Assembly: GCF_016808095.1 (NCBI RefSeq)
Contig: NC_068980.1
Location: forward strand, 1,674,001 to 1,738,000
Reading direction: 5' to 3'
Source of the DNA: Vigna angularis
Taxonomy: Eukaryota > Streptophyta > Magnoliopsida > Fabales > Fabaceae
DNA: 64,000 nucleotides
The notes beneath the pieces are model-generated. The model worked only from the letters and a program-made list of their open reading frames with translations. It ran no database searches and was not told the origin of the DNA. This document shows, one piece after another, positions 9,595-21,944 of this stretch (positions are counted from its first letter, which is position 1; each line of letters begins with the position of its first letter). The position numbers were made by a program, and so were the translations under genes.

Positions 9595-12342
9595 ATTTCC
9601 ATATAAAAAATGTTATGCCTAAAATATTGATTATTTATATATTTAATTTCGTTAATATTTTTATTCAAGTTATCGATGTATTTATTATTCTATTTCTATT
9701 TTTTAAAATACATTCACTTAATATCAGTATTTTAATTAATGACAAAAGTTATACACAAAACTCGCAAGTTAAAATAAATATAAACGCTAAATTAAACTTT
9801 CAAAATAACAATTTTCAATTAAATAATAATAATGAGTAGACCAACAAAAGTTTAAAAAAGATAATGAAATTGTGGTAAAGGTATGCATGTAAGCATAATT
9901 TCAATTTAAAACAGTTATGCACCCCAGTAAAAATAAATTTAAAAAATTATAAAATCAAAAAACACATTTACAGGAACTATTTTTGAAAAACATTAAATAA
10001 ATAACAATTATGTTCTTGGACATGATTTCTAGAAAAACAAAAACATGTTTTGAATGTGCAAAAAAGAATTTAATTAACTCAAAATAAGATTTGAAAACAA
10101 GATTTCTTCTTTTTTTTCTTAACTTTAATTTTAAATACAGTTTATTTAAATGGATAACTCTTTTTAATTTTTCCATTTATGTAACAATATAATAGAAATG
10201 CATTAGTAAAAAAAATGTTAATTTGAGTTGTAATTTTATTACTCTTTTTTTTCAAATATAATTTGTCCTGTCTTCTTGTATAAATGTAACTCAAATTTAG
10301 GTTTTATATAACATTATATAAATAATAGCAACACTCATTAGAACATGTTTATGGCTTTGCATTTCTATGATTAGGACGTGTCTTTGTGGATGAACTTTTT
10401 TGGATTTTTCATTATTTTCATATTTTTCTTAGGCTATTTCATAAATATTAAAATCTTCATTCTGTTTTTAAAATTTAATTTTTAAATTGTATGATCTATT
10501 TTTTTTAATTTATATCATGTAGTTCAAAAATTAATTTTTATTTTTAAATTATACCAATTATGAGTTTTTTATATTTGTGTAAAAAAATGGAATTATATAA
10601 TTTTAATTTTATCTTTTTAAAAAGGAACTTTCAGATTTAAAGAATATATATCAAATTATACAATCCAATTTTTTTTCAAAATATCTCAAATTATATAAAT
10701 TTAAAAATAAGTAATTTTCAAAATATGCAATTTAACTTTCCTAAACAAATACATTTATCTCTCCATTTTTATTTTTTATTTTTATAGATTAATACATAAA
10801 TAAAAAAAATAGTTTTTAGCATATTTTATATTTTTATTACTCTTGGAATTTTGTATATATTTATTTTTGCACCTATTTTAAAAATGCGCAGGTTGACAAA
10901 AGAAAATATGGTGAAAAATAAAGATAGTTTGATGATGATAAAAATAAGTCAAAGAATTTAAATATGCAAACAAGAATTAGAATAATTGTGTCTTAGTGTT
11001 AAGCTTTTTCAATAAATCTTATATATTTATGTAAATATACACAATATTTGCATAATATCACTTAAGAACATTTTAAAAAAAATTCTATAATAATCAGTTA
11101 ACTAAAGTGGTAATTAACTATCTAAATTAATTTCAGATTTTTATAAAAAAAAATTCTATATTAATTTATTATATTTTTAGTAGTCGATTATCTCGTCGAG
11201 AAAAAGGTTTTTGAAATGTTTTGTTAAAAATCAATTATCAACAATTGCAACCAAATTCTTTGAATTATTTTGATCTATTTTTCAAAAATAAAAGTTTATA
11301 TATTTTATGTATAGGACTTACTTTAAAAATATACAAAATAACTTGCATAATATACTTAAAAACATTTTTAAAAAACGTTCTATGATAATCGATTAACTAA
11401 AGTTGTAATAGATAATTCAAATTGATTTCAAATTTTTAGAAAAGTTTTTATAATAGCTTTTTGTACATTGATTGTCTGAGTTTTTCAAATGTTTTATAGA
11501 CAATCAATTATTAACTATAATTAAATTCTTGAGTTTCTTAATCTAGTTTTCAAAAATAAGAGTCTCTATATTTTATTTAAAACTAGTTTCAAAATTAACT
11601 TTTCTTTTGATTAAGGTAAAAAATTCTATATTGATGAAATGAATGTAAAATTTTTGAAATTCTAGTTAAACAACTAAAGGTTAGTGTAATAATAAAATTA
11701 TAAAACCTAACAACTATATTAATGGTGACTCTGTTTTTGAAAGGTTAAAAGAACAAGAATTTTAAATATGGCGCTTGAAGGAAGAAGACCAAAGAAGAAA
11801 AAATAACTTGGCTTTCAAGTCTAAAGTTACAAAGAACAAAAGTACTAGATAAAGACTCAAATGACACAATTTTATAATATGTAAAAAGTTAATTTTAACA
11901 ACTTTGCAAAAGATTTATATATTAAATATACATTTAATTTAAACATATTATTTTGATGCAAGAGATTATTAGCAAAAAACAATTATTAATTAGAATTATT
12001 ATATATATGTGTTTCAATCATAATCATTTGAGTTATACTTCTCCCCGTCAAATCCATTTCAATCCTTTAATAAAAACAAAATCCAAAATATCACAAACAC
12101 GTTTCTCTTAAGAATTTTTTTTTTCAAAGTTTAATCAATTGAGTGAAAGACATTCCTGTTTAAGAACTAGCACATAAAAGAAGTTTAAATTGATTGATGT
12201 TAGGACAGAATTAGGAGTTAAAACTTGAAGGACTAATTATATAAAGTAAATTTTATTAAATCAACATATAGATCTTAAAATCCAAAACTGTATTTTCAAA
12301 ATTTGTTGAATACATAATAAAAACATATTTTATTGTAAAAAC
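9595..12342. other. AT-rich gene-free region
   Basis: No open frame of substance and no RNA gene recognised. It contains a diverged tandem duplication at about 11018-11590. Confidence 0.7.
11018..11590. repeat. Diverged tandem duplication, unit about 280 bp
   Basis: The first unit (about 11018-11300) and second (about 11300-11590) share, in the same order, a TTGCATAATAT segment, TCTATRATAATC, GTTAACTAAAG-like and CAATTATCAAC-like segments, and end with TCAAAAATAAAAG / TCAAAAATAAGAG. Divergence is considerable, so the duplication is old. Confidence 0.6.
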
Positions 12343-12986
12343 ATAATTCTACTTTCTAAACCCTATAACAGAAACATATTTAAAAAAAGACAAGAAAAAT
12401 ATCTTTTGTAAAAGATTTTCTATTAGATTCCTAGCTTAAAAGACACTTACCTCCTAACTAAGCATGGATCTTCCACTCAACCACACTCAGTCTCAAAGGA
12501 GTGTCTCTTCTCCAATAACTTATAGTCTCAAAGGAGTGTCAATTTATTCACTCAATTTTTTTTTCTATTTTTTTAAATTTTTTCATTTTACTTTCTTTAT
12601 TGTTTTTGACAGACAATTCTCCAGTAACCAAGCAGTGAGTGTCACCATAGAAACCTAACAAAAAATCTTTTTTATCTTATTTATGTACATCTCAAATATT
12701 ATCTTCCTTAACTGTCAATGTGTCAAGCTCACTGTGTAGTGTGTGAAGTTTCCCAACAAGTAATCATAAATAGATATTCACATTGTGATTAGAAGATGTC
12801 ACTGAACAAACATAGAACTCAGAGTTAAGATGATACATTTCTATTTAAACATGAGATACAATGTATGTAGTCTATGCAAATGTAAAAATGATGTAAGATG
12901 GCTTGCACAAGAGTGTGTTTCTACTAATTGAAAATAAAAGAAATAAGGAATCCAAGAGAATTATTTTTATTTATGAAAAAATGCAT

Positions 12987-13526
12987 TTAGCGAGAGTACA
13001 TTTTTCCAATTTTATCCATATGTAAGGAAAAGAAAATAAAAGTGGGGGCAAACTTAAAAAGAATTACAGGTGAGCTAAAAGGTAATGATAATCCATATTT
13101 AGCAAGAGTATCTGCTACTGAGTTGGTTTCTCTGAACACATGATTCCAAGTAATGTAATCAACCATTGCATCCATATGAATTATTGAGGAGACAAGAGCA
13201 TAAAAAGGATGGCCTTGTTGGAGGGATCTCCTGTTAATAAGTTGTATGGCTGTTAGACAATCACTTTCAACAATCACATTTTTGTATCCCATTGATATAG
13301 CTATTTCCATTCCAAGCTTAATCGCGAATAATTCAGCCTCTGCTGCTGAGTCAACTCTTAAGACACTACAGAAGGCAAAAAGAAATTCACCATCAGAATT
13401 TCTAATAATACCTCCCGCAGCTGCCTTTTTTCCATTATAAGTGTAAGCTCCATCACAATTAATCTTTATAAATCCCTTTGGAGGCGGAATCCAACGTACT
13501 AATCTTGCCGTCCTTGATTTATTTAT
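12987..13526 (-). CDS. RNase H-like domain exon (copy B), open
   Basis: On the minus strand an acceptor-like TTTTTCTAG is followed by an open exon of about 180 codons to the stop at 12987. It holds WIPPPKGF and all four acidic positions of the RVT_3/RNase H fold: INCDGAYTY, AEAELFAIKLGMEIA, VIVESDCLTA and ETNSVADTLAK. In plants this fold occurs at the end of LINE polyproteins and as stand-alone proteins; here no reverse transcriptase precedes it. The CCCH exon (13953-14141) lies upstream, and both splice borders are phase 0, so splicing would join them in frame. Expression is unknown. It may be a recently dead repeat rather than a gene. Confidence 0.5.
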   Translation of the reverse strand: MNKSRTARLVRWIPPPKGFIKINCDGAYTYNGKKAAAGGIIRNSDGEFLFAFCSVLRVDSAAEAELFAIKLGMEIAISMGYKNVIVESDCLTAIQLINRRSLQQGHPFYALVSSIIHMDAMVDYITWNHVFRETNSVADTLAKYGLSLPFSSPVILFKFAPTFIFFSLHMDKIGKMYSR

Positions 13527-13952
13527 CTAGAAAAATGTTTTGTAAAAACTGATGAGTAAACTATAATGTAAAATGATGTAAAAAACGAAATAAACATAAA
13601 CTTTTAACATCTCACTACAAATGAAAATAAAATAAAAACACTAATAACATAATAACAATTATAATAATAAAAATAGCTTTTATATTATTGAAAAATGATA
13701 AGAAAAGCATGCTATGAATGAATGCCTTTTCTTCATTAAAATAATACATATAATATAATTAATATTATACATGGATTGATAAACAATAGAAAATCACTTC
13801 GAAAGAGAGTATAGCAAGCTTCAAAACTGGAATCACTTCTTAATATATCAAAAAAATGACAACGACAAGCGTAACGAATAGTCTTGGATTAAAATATAAC
13901 TATTGATTTATAACGAAAAAATAATTACATTCATGCAAGAAAAAGAACTCAC

Positions 13953-14141
13953 CTCCTTATTGTCAAAGTTGTTGGTGTCAATCCACCAATGTAAGTTTGG
14001 ACATTTTTCACCTTTTGAACAATTTCCATTCATCCAATCCATACATGTTATTGGTGATGATCTTTGAAAAACTTTAGTTTCTACCTCCATTGTTTGTAAA
14101 AATGAATAATATTTCTGTAAGAAAATAGTTGTATGGATCAT
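13953..14141 (-). CDS. CCCH zinc-finger exon, ZFWD-like N-terminus (copy B)
   Basis: The exon encodes the same peptide as copy A, with CMDWMNGNCSKGEKCPNLH and a GTGAGT donor at the same place. Only scattered changes separate the two at DNA level, and none breaks the frame. The likely start is the Met of MEVETK. No upstream exon could be assigned with confidence. It is best read as the first exon of a chimeric CCCH / RNase H-like frame. Confidence 0.5.
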
Positions 14142-14430
14142 GAAACTTGAAGGAAATGATGATTTACAGCAGTGATGTAATACATTTCCTTTTAAATAAG
14201 AAGGAATGAAAGATAAAGCCCAAGGAACAAAAGATAAAGCCCAAACAAATAAAAAAAATATAATAATTTATTAAAATCTTAACTTCTTTATTTAATAAAC
14301 CAAGCTAGTTTTAGATCCTATCAATAAATTAATATTATATAAGATAATTCTAATCACAATCAAATCACAATTTCTATTATAATATTATTAGATAGTTTAT
14401 ATTTATCAATTTATATAATTTTTATATAAT

Positions 14431-15034
14431 TATAGTTTGCAATTTTGTTTAGAATAATTATATGATAATATTAGGAATTTTTGCTAGAGAAATTATATTA
14501 GAAGATTTGTAATTTTTGTAAAAAGAAAATAGAAAAATATTTACAGTTTTTGTTAATAATGGTTTCGTTGAATATTTGATGTATGACAAAAATCAAATAC
14601 TAAGTAATAATATTTTTTTGTTGAGATTCACTTAGACATTGAGATAACGAAATACATTAAATTCCATCATACGTTCTGACGGAAGAATTTAATTTATATT
14701 ACACAATATGTGAAATAAAATAAAATATTTTAATATTTATCATAACATCGTGAATATAGGATTTTCATAAAAATAAAACAAAATTATTTTGATATTTATT
14801 ATGTTTTTTCTATTGTAGATATTATTATTATATATTTTTAATATATTCTTGTGAGTTTGGTTCTGAGCGTTGTAATCTTTTACCGTTTGATAAATTACAG
14901 TATAAAAATTAATTTAATTATGATATAATTTATATAAATACATCATGATAATGTCTGTGTTTAAATTGTTATCATGTCATTTTAAAATTTGAAATTAAAA
15001 AGGAAAGACTATATACTAATATGATAATTATTAG
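14431..15034. other. AT-rich spacer, no gene seen
   Basis: About 600 bases of AT-rich DNA between copy B and the first CGTTCGGT-type element. No motif recognised. Confidence 0.6.
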
Positions 15035-17562
15035 TGTCAGAACCACTCAAATCCACGTACGTGCCGTTTTAGTGGATTCCATGTGTCAAGCGAGAGGTTC
15101 GACATTCAGATGGGCGTAGGCAGGTGTTGGCAGATGAGCGGACGCTTGTTTTGACGTTGGAAGAAAAACTTGATTTTCAGAAATTCAGGCCACTCTCTCT
15201 GCATGCACCCTTCTTCCCCAGATTTTGAAAAATCTCATTTTCTCCTCCTTCTCACTACATCTCCTTCATCTTCTCTCTAAGAAATCCTCACCGTTTCTTA
15301 CTCCGATCACCATTCAGGCATCGTAGAAGCACTTCCGGCGTCAAGAGCTTCCAGTTAAACCGTTCGGTTTGTGAAGCTGAGATGGTAAGTTCTTTTCTTC
15401 ACTTAGTCGTGCGTTTACTTTTACATGCAAACCAAGTTATGGTTTCATGTGTTGATCGCTCCTCTAAAATGAGAGGTTCTGATTGTGTTTTGGTTTTAAT
15501 TGGTTTAGTTGGAAAATTGTCGAGCGTTGAGGGTAGAAGAACTGGTAGTGGTGAAATGGTACTCTGTCTCTGTGAACGTTCGGTCACGCTAGAGGTAAGA
15601 GAAGCTTATATAATTTAATTTGTATGTTGCTTGTACTGCATGTACGTTCGTTGAATTGACTGAATTAATATGAAATATGATTGTTGCTATGTTTTGATTG
15701 TGTGAAGTATGGAAATTTACTATGATATGAATGTATGAAATTATGAAGATAAATGTTGAGAAATGAGTTGAGATAAATAATTCTAAGTATGAAATTCCCT
15801 ATGATAATGTACGTTCGTTATTGAATGGTCTTTGGCCGTTCGGTTTTTCTCGAGGACTCGTTTAGAACTGGATTCTTTCATTTGGAAGGAATTTATGTTG
15901 AGGACGAGTGTCTTCGTCTAGTACAATTTGTGTACAGGCGTTCCACCAAGGATATCCTTTCCTTGGTATTTTTATATAAATTTAAGTATATCTGTGTAGT
16001 AGTATGTCCGTTCGTTCTTGAACATTAGTCAAACGATATCTTATATTAAGCAAGCGCTCGTACTATTCTGTGCTAGGTCTTTCACCAAGCGCTCGTATTA
16101 TTTAATGCTAGGTCTTTCACCAAGCGCTCGTACGATTTATATCTAGGTCTTTCACCAAGCGTTCGTACTATTTAGTGCTGGGTCTTACACCAAGCGCTCA
16201 TTCTCTTTTCTATAATCTATCTTGATGAAAATAGCGTTCGTCCAAATTCAATAGAGTTCTCTCTCTATCGTGTTCGGTCATTGACTAGCATTCGGTTTTC
16301 TTGATGTTAAACTCAAATAAGCTAAGTATTTATAAGCGTTCGGTTTCTTCATGTGAATTCTTCTAAGTATTATTCTTTGAATGTCTTGAAGTGTCTGTAT
16401 CCATTGGTTTCGGCCTAGAGTCTTAGTACTTGGCATGGTCTTTTCGGTGTTCGGTTTGAGCTCTCAAGGGTCAGTTCATTTAATTGGCTCACTTTGTAAA
16501 TAACATTCGTTCCATTCGTTCTTGTGATATCTAATTGTACTCGGTTTCTTTCTCAACCCGATAGTAACCCTCTCGGCCTTAATATGTTCTGGAATTGGAG
16601 ACCTCTCGGTCTCGCTCCAAGTGTTCGGTCTCGTTAAAGGTTAAAAGTTTAACGTTCGATATTTGGTACCCTTAGTGATCTTTGTACGAAGGGTTTAATT
16701 GAGATTATTAATAATGAAAGATGAATGAGATATGATATGAACGAAATGTTTTGGATTATGGACGAGCGTTCTGGGGAAGAATAGCTCATGAATGTATATT
16801 GGAATTTGTAAAGTATGAATGTGGGCATGCTAAGCTGGCGGTTCATCTTGTTGTTCTGTGAGTACTCGTCCTCACGTAGAGGAGGGTAAGTCATGTGTGG
16901 GAACGGTAGGAGGTCCTAGTCCTTATGGTTAATTTGGACAGATAGGACTAACCTCGGGTGACAACTATTGAGGGCATCCCAGTTACTATATCACCCGGGT
17001 ACACGAACGTCGTAGCTACACAGATTTCATACAGTCCGGATAGTCAGTCTAGTATTAGGTTTTGCATGAACGAATGATGAATTATCTTGTTTGGTTGATT
17101 GTGTGAAATATATGTTTATACATGAATTAAATTACATAAGTTTACCCTATGTTTCCTGTCTTGTCTGTTTTGTACGTTTGGTTGTCCTTCTGTTGCAATG
17201 ATCATCCATGTGGATGTGAGCAGAAGGAGACGAGCTGCTGGAAGAGACGCTAGAGGAAGATAGCTTAGTAGAAGTAGAAGTTAAGACCGAATAATAGAAC
17301 CGTTCGGTCAGTAGTATAGTCTGATAGTAATGTGATTGCTCGATCACATTTTTCCTTTTCTTTTGGTAGGACCGTTCGATATAGTATTTTGTAAACCGTT
17401 CGGTCAGGATTTGCTTATATTGTTCGATTTTAATTTTCTAGTTTTTCTGTAAGGTCGTTCGGCCACAAGCATATTTATCTTTTAATGTAAGACCGATCTG
17501 TAATATTATTCAATGTGATTATTCTATCATATAGTTTTAGACTCTATTTTTGAGATGTTACA
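15035..17562 (+). mobile_element. CGTTCGGT-rich solo LTR-like element, copy 1
   Basis: It starts TGTCAGAACC and ends GATGTTACA, like its relatives at 19578 and 55344. Flanks are ATTAG and GGTAG, an imperfect 5-bp duplication. It contains many copies of GTTCGGT/CGTTCG. Order: a leader with CTCTGCATGCACC and CT-rich sequence, GGTAAGTTC and GAGGTAAG sites, a sub-repeat array (16051-16200), a strongly conserved block (about 16810-17075) and a T-rich end. No coding frame is credible. The TG..CA ends and 5-bp duplications of the other copies indicate a solo LTR of a large retrotransposon. Confidence 0.65.
16051..16200 (+). repeat. Short tandem array with CAAGCGCTCGTA units
   Basis: About four units of 35-38 bases, each beginning CAAGCGCTCGTAC or similar and ending GGTCTTTCAC. 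Shorter versions occur at 20630-20680 and 56390-56470 in the sister elements. Confidence 0.8.
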
Positions 17563-18258
17563 GGTAGCATAAATAAATTTGAAATTCACGTGTCTGGGAC
17601 CTTTATTATGCAAAAATTGAATTTTTTAAGATCTTAAATATATTCCAACTAGTTTGTAATTTTTAATGCGTAAAACTAAAACTTTTTTTTTAATTACAAT
17701 TAACTTATGCTTAACTTAACGATAAAATAATTTATATAAGAAAACTTTTATATGCATAAACTAAATTAATTTAATTTTATGAAAATATAATTTTAATTTT
17801 TTTCTCTCCTAAAAAGGTTTAAAAAAATAGTTGAAATATTCATAAATACATTAGTATTGGATATATTCTTTTAAGTTTTAATATTCTTTATCATTATTCT
17901 TAATTATTTATAGTTGTAAAATCGTTAGATAATATTTAATTTTTTTCTTAAGTTCTATAAGTCATCTCATAATATTTCATGCTTCCAAAAAAGTACTAAA
18001 TTAAATCATATTACAGACTTTTAATACAACATTAGTTATTCTATCTTTAATTTATATTTATATTAATTAATATGTATTTTTAAATAAAATTGTACATTTA
18101 TTGAGAAAATAAATATATTTTTATTAATTCTTATACAGATAATATTAGCGAATTTACTCTGGTCATAATTCTCTTAATTTAATGCAAACATGTATGAGCA
18201 ATTGTATTAAATATGACTTCATTGAAATAGTTGCTTAATAAATAATAAATAGATTATG
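17563..18258. other. AT-rich spacer, no gene seen
   Basis: About 700 bases of AT-rich sequence with no open frame or motif recognised. Confidence 0.6.
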
Positions 18259-18841
18259 AAATGGTTGTATGGATCATGAAACTTGAAGGAAATGATGATT
18301 TACAATGATGGAATAAATTTCCTTTTAAATAAGAAGGAACGAAAAAGGGTGTTACTTCCTCCACCACCACATTTTCTCCCTCCACCTCCCCAATTCTATT
18401 ACATATTTTTTGAATTACAAAACTAACCTTTCATAATTACAAAAATAATCTTTTTACTTTTTAATCATAATTATTTACTTTAACCCTAAAATCTATCTTT
18501 CTACCCCTTCTGACCCACCTCCCAACCCTCTCAGATTCTCACCCAAACTCCATCACATCCGTTTCTCATCTTCCATTTTTCCTCCATATCCGTTTTCTTC
18601 CTCCTTCAGCGGTTCGGCGGTGAGGGCGGTGCACGGCGCGACAATGCAACAGTGCGGCGGTGCGGCGCGGTAGTGCGGCGGTGGTGCGACGGTGAGGTGT
18701 GGTGGTGCGTTCTCCCACAAGGTTAGTGATGATATTTTTAAATTTTTTTAAAATGCAATGCACATATCTCTGTGCTGTGCTGTGCTTTGCATTTTTTGCT
18801 GTGTGCGTGTGTTGGGAGAAAGGAAGAAGATAACGAGGCCA

Positions 18842-18942
18842 AAAACGGATGTCGGGTATCCGTTTGGATCTGAAACGGATGTCGACATCCGTTTTCCCTT
18901 AAACGGATGTTGACATCCGTTGACGGATGCTCACATCCGTTT
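18842..18942. repeat. Cluster of CGGATGT / ACATCCG palindromes
   Basis: Four inverted pairs built on AAACGGATGT and ACATCCGTTT follow one another. One is a near-perfect palindrome around CGGATGTCGACATCCG. They lie in the middle of the Mutator-like element. Confidence 0.85.
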
Positions 18943-18986
18943 AAAGATAATACGGTTTATATTTTAGGGTTTTATTACGCACCTTC

Positions 18987-19034
18987 ACGCCTCTGAACCT
19001 CTCACGCCTCTGAACCTCTCACGCCTCTGAACCA
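18987..19034. repeat. 17-bp tandem repeat
   Basis: Nearly three units of ACGCCTCTGAACCTCTC inside the Mutator-like element. Confidence 0.9.
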
Positions 19035-19577
19035 ACACCTTGAAGCACCACCACACTCACGGCTGAAGATGAATTGCTTTCCCCACTTTCAATCTTACTA
19101 AACACAAAGTCCACCACACTCTCACGTCACAATTCTATAAAAGAGAAGAAGAAGTGGAACATGAGAGACAACCCAAGGGTAGTGGAACGTAAGAGACAAC
19201 CTGGAAAAAATAATAAAGAGAAAGAGTGAAGAATGATAAAGAGAATGAATGTCCACGTGAGATTTTAAATAATATTAACCCTAAAATTTTAATAAAGGTA
19301 AAATAGGAATGAAAAAATAAAGAAAAGGGTAAAAGAGAAATGGGGTGGTGAAGGAAGCAAGTTGTGGTGGTGGAGGAAGTAACACCCAACGAAAGATAAA
19401 GCCAAAGGAACGAAAGATAAAGCCCAAACAAATAAAAAAAATAATAATTTATTAAAATCTTAACTTCTTTAATTAATAATTCAAGCTAGTTTTAGATCTA
19501 TCAATAAATTGATATTATATAAGATAATTCTAATCACAATCAAATAATCACAATTTCTATTATAATATTATTAGATA

Positions 19578-21944
19578 TGTCAGACTTCATTAAAAACGCA
19601 TCCAAAAACCCTCTGAACGGATGTCAGGTGTCAAGCGACGAGGATCCGGAAATCAAATAGTGGAAGGCAGGTGTCGGCAGAGGAGCGGACGCTCGTTTTG
19701 ACGTGGGAAGCAAAACTGATTTTCGGAAAAATTCACGTCACACTCTCTGCATGCACCCTTCTTCCCCAAACTCTGAAAATTTTCATTTCTCCTCATTCTC
19801 TCTAAAAGCTCTCCCTTCTCTCTACCAAATCTCACTCTTTCTCTTCTCCGATCATCATTCAGGCACCGTAGAAGCACTTCCGACGTCCAGAGCTTCAGTT
19901 TGAATCGATCGGTTTCGAGTTCTGAACTGGTAAGTTCTTCTTTTCTTTAGCCGTTCGTTATCTGCTACATGCAAACCAAGTTCTGGTTGCATGATTTCAT
20001 CTCGTCTGAGCCATTGTTGGTCTTCTATTTGGTTTAGTTTTTGGAGAATTGTTGAGCGTTGAGGGTAGAAGAACTGGTAGTAGGGCGAACCTTAATTCTG
20101 CCTCTAGGAACGTTCGTTCACGCTCAGAGGTAAGGGAATCTTATTTAATTTAATTTGTATGTTTACTGTGCTGCATGAACGTTCGTTGATTTGATGATTG
20201 GAAATGAAATATGATTGTGCTATGTTTCGATGTATGAAATATATGAAATTTATATGATATGGATGTATGAACTTATGTAGATAAATGTCGAGAAGTTTAA
20301 TTGAGATAAATGATTTCTAAGTAGAAAATTCCCCTGTGAAAGTGTATGTTCGTTACTGAACGGTCCTTGACCGTTTGGTTTTTCTAGTGAACTTGGTTAG
20401 AATTGGATTCTTTCATTTGGGAAGAATCCTAGTTGAGGACGAGCGTCTTCATTTCGAACTACTGTGCACAAGCGTTCGGCCAAGCATAGTTGTGTCTTGG
20501 TATTCTGTTATAAACTTAAGTATATATATATGTATTTGTATATTTTAGTTATTCTTAAACACTACTCCAATAGTATCTTATTATATTTATCAAGCATCTT
20601 CTCTATAAGTTTAATAGCATTTGGTCTTATACCAAGTGTTCGTACTAAGCAAGTGTTTGGTCTTACACCAGGCACTCGTTCTGGTTCCTTAAGCTAACTT
20701 CATAATAAGAACGTTCGTTCAAGCCCAATAGGGTTCGCTCACTATAGTGTTGAGTCTTTGACTGACATTCTGATGGTTATTGGTGTTTAGCTCCTTCAAA
20801 GGCTAAGTATATTTATTGACGTTCGGTTTATTCACCGAATTCAGTTAAGTACCCTTATTTGATGTCCTTCAGTGTATGTATAAATTAGTTCCAGCCTAGA
20901 GTTTTAGTACTCGGCCTAGGTGTGTTGGTGTTCGGTCTAACTCGTGAGTCAGCTCATCCAATTGACTCACTTAGTATATAAACGTTTGGTTATAGTCGTC
21001 CTCGAGAATTTTTATGTTAATCACTCCTTTTCTTAAACCAATGATTCTCTCTATCGATTTTGATCCGCTTGGGACTGGAGACCTCTGGTCTCACTTCAAG
21101 CGTTCGGTCTTGTTCAGAGTCGAAGTTAACGTTTGGTATTCGGTGTCTTCAGAGACGTTCCGGGAAGGAATGACTCATGAATGAATATTGGAATTGGTAA
21201 AGTATGAATGTGGGCATGCTAAGCTGGCGGTTCATCCTGATGTTCCGTGAGTACTCGTCCTCATGTAGAGGAGGGTAGGTCATGTGTGGGAACGACAGGA
21301 TGTCCTAGTCCTTATGGTTGATTTGGATAGATAGGACTAATCTCGGGTGACAGCTGTTGAGGGTATCCCAATTACTACATCACCCGGGTGCACGAACGTC
21401 GTAGCTACACAGATTTCATACAGTCCGGGCAGTCAGTCTAGTATTAGGCTTTGCATGAAAGTATGATGAAATTTATCCTGTGTGTTTGATTGTGTGAAAT
21501 GTATGTTTATACATGAATTAAATCACATAAGCTTACCCAGTGTTTCCTGTCTTGTCTGTTTTGTATGTTCGTCTTTGTCATTGCAATGATCATCCATGTG
21601 GATGTGAGCAGAAGGAGATGAGCTGCTGGAAGAGGCGCTGGAGGAAGAAAACCTGGTTGAGGTAGAAGTTAAGACCGAACAGTAGGACGTTCGGTTAGTA
21701 TTTTTGTATAATAGTAAGGTGGTCGTTCGATCACCTTTCCTCTTTGATTTGGTATGACCGTTTGATATAGGCTTTTGTAAACCGTTCGGTCAGTATTGCT
21801 TACTGTATAGTTTAAATTTGTAACTCTTTCTGTAAGGCCGTTCGGTCATGATCGTACGCTCTTCTTTAGTGTAAGACTGATCTGAATTATTATTTAATGT
21901 GATTATTCTATTATAGTTTTAAACAGTATTTTTGGAATGTTACA
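19578..21944 (+). mobile_element. CGTTCGGT-rich solo LTR-like element, copy 2
   Basis: It begins TGTCAGACTT and ends GAATGTTACA. It is flanked by perfect 5-bp AGATA duplications (19573-19577 and 21945-21949), and the empty site is visible in copy A near 6567. This is the best evidence that the family inserts as an LTR-type element. Leader, GGTAAGTTC site, CGTTCGGT motifs and the conserved block (about 21195-21460) follow the same order as copy 1. No internal coding region or second LTR is present. Confidence 0.75.

Larger units (their letters stand above)
12343..14430 (-). repeat. Copy B of the CCCH / RNase H dispersed repeat, most intact
   Basis: The left part (12411-13000) matches 41620-42100 of copy C, including a doubled TCTCAAAGGAGTGTC motif at 12491 and 12525. 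The right part matches copy A to about 14418. Bases 12343-12415 match 22790-22850 at the end of copy D, so the pieces recur in different arrangements. A low-complexity T-rich tract lies at 12550-12600. Confidence 0.65.
18347..19387. mobile_element. Non-autonomous Mutator-like DNA transposon
   Basis: Ends are inverted repeats starting GGGTGTTACTTCCTCC, perfect for about 25 bases, then weaker over a longer stretch. Flanks AACGAAAAA and AACGAAAGA form a 9-bp duplication with one mismatch, as expected for Mutator-like elements. The uninterrupted site is seen in copies A and B. No transposase is present. The core holds a GC-rich stretch with GGCGGTG-like units (18605-18715), palindromes (18842-18942) and a short tandem repeat. 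It may carry captured host sequence, but none was recognised. Confidence 0.75.

Noticed and set aside
15382..15618. A 78-codon frame inside the first CGTTCGGT-rich element
   Set aside because: It is not preserved in the sister copies and overlaps the conserved splice-like sites.
16051..16200. Regularly spaced CAAGCGCTCGTA units as a CRISPR-like array
   Set aside because: The units are contiguous, vary like a degenerate tandem repeat, and sit in a plant LTR-like element; spacers are not unique.
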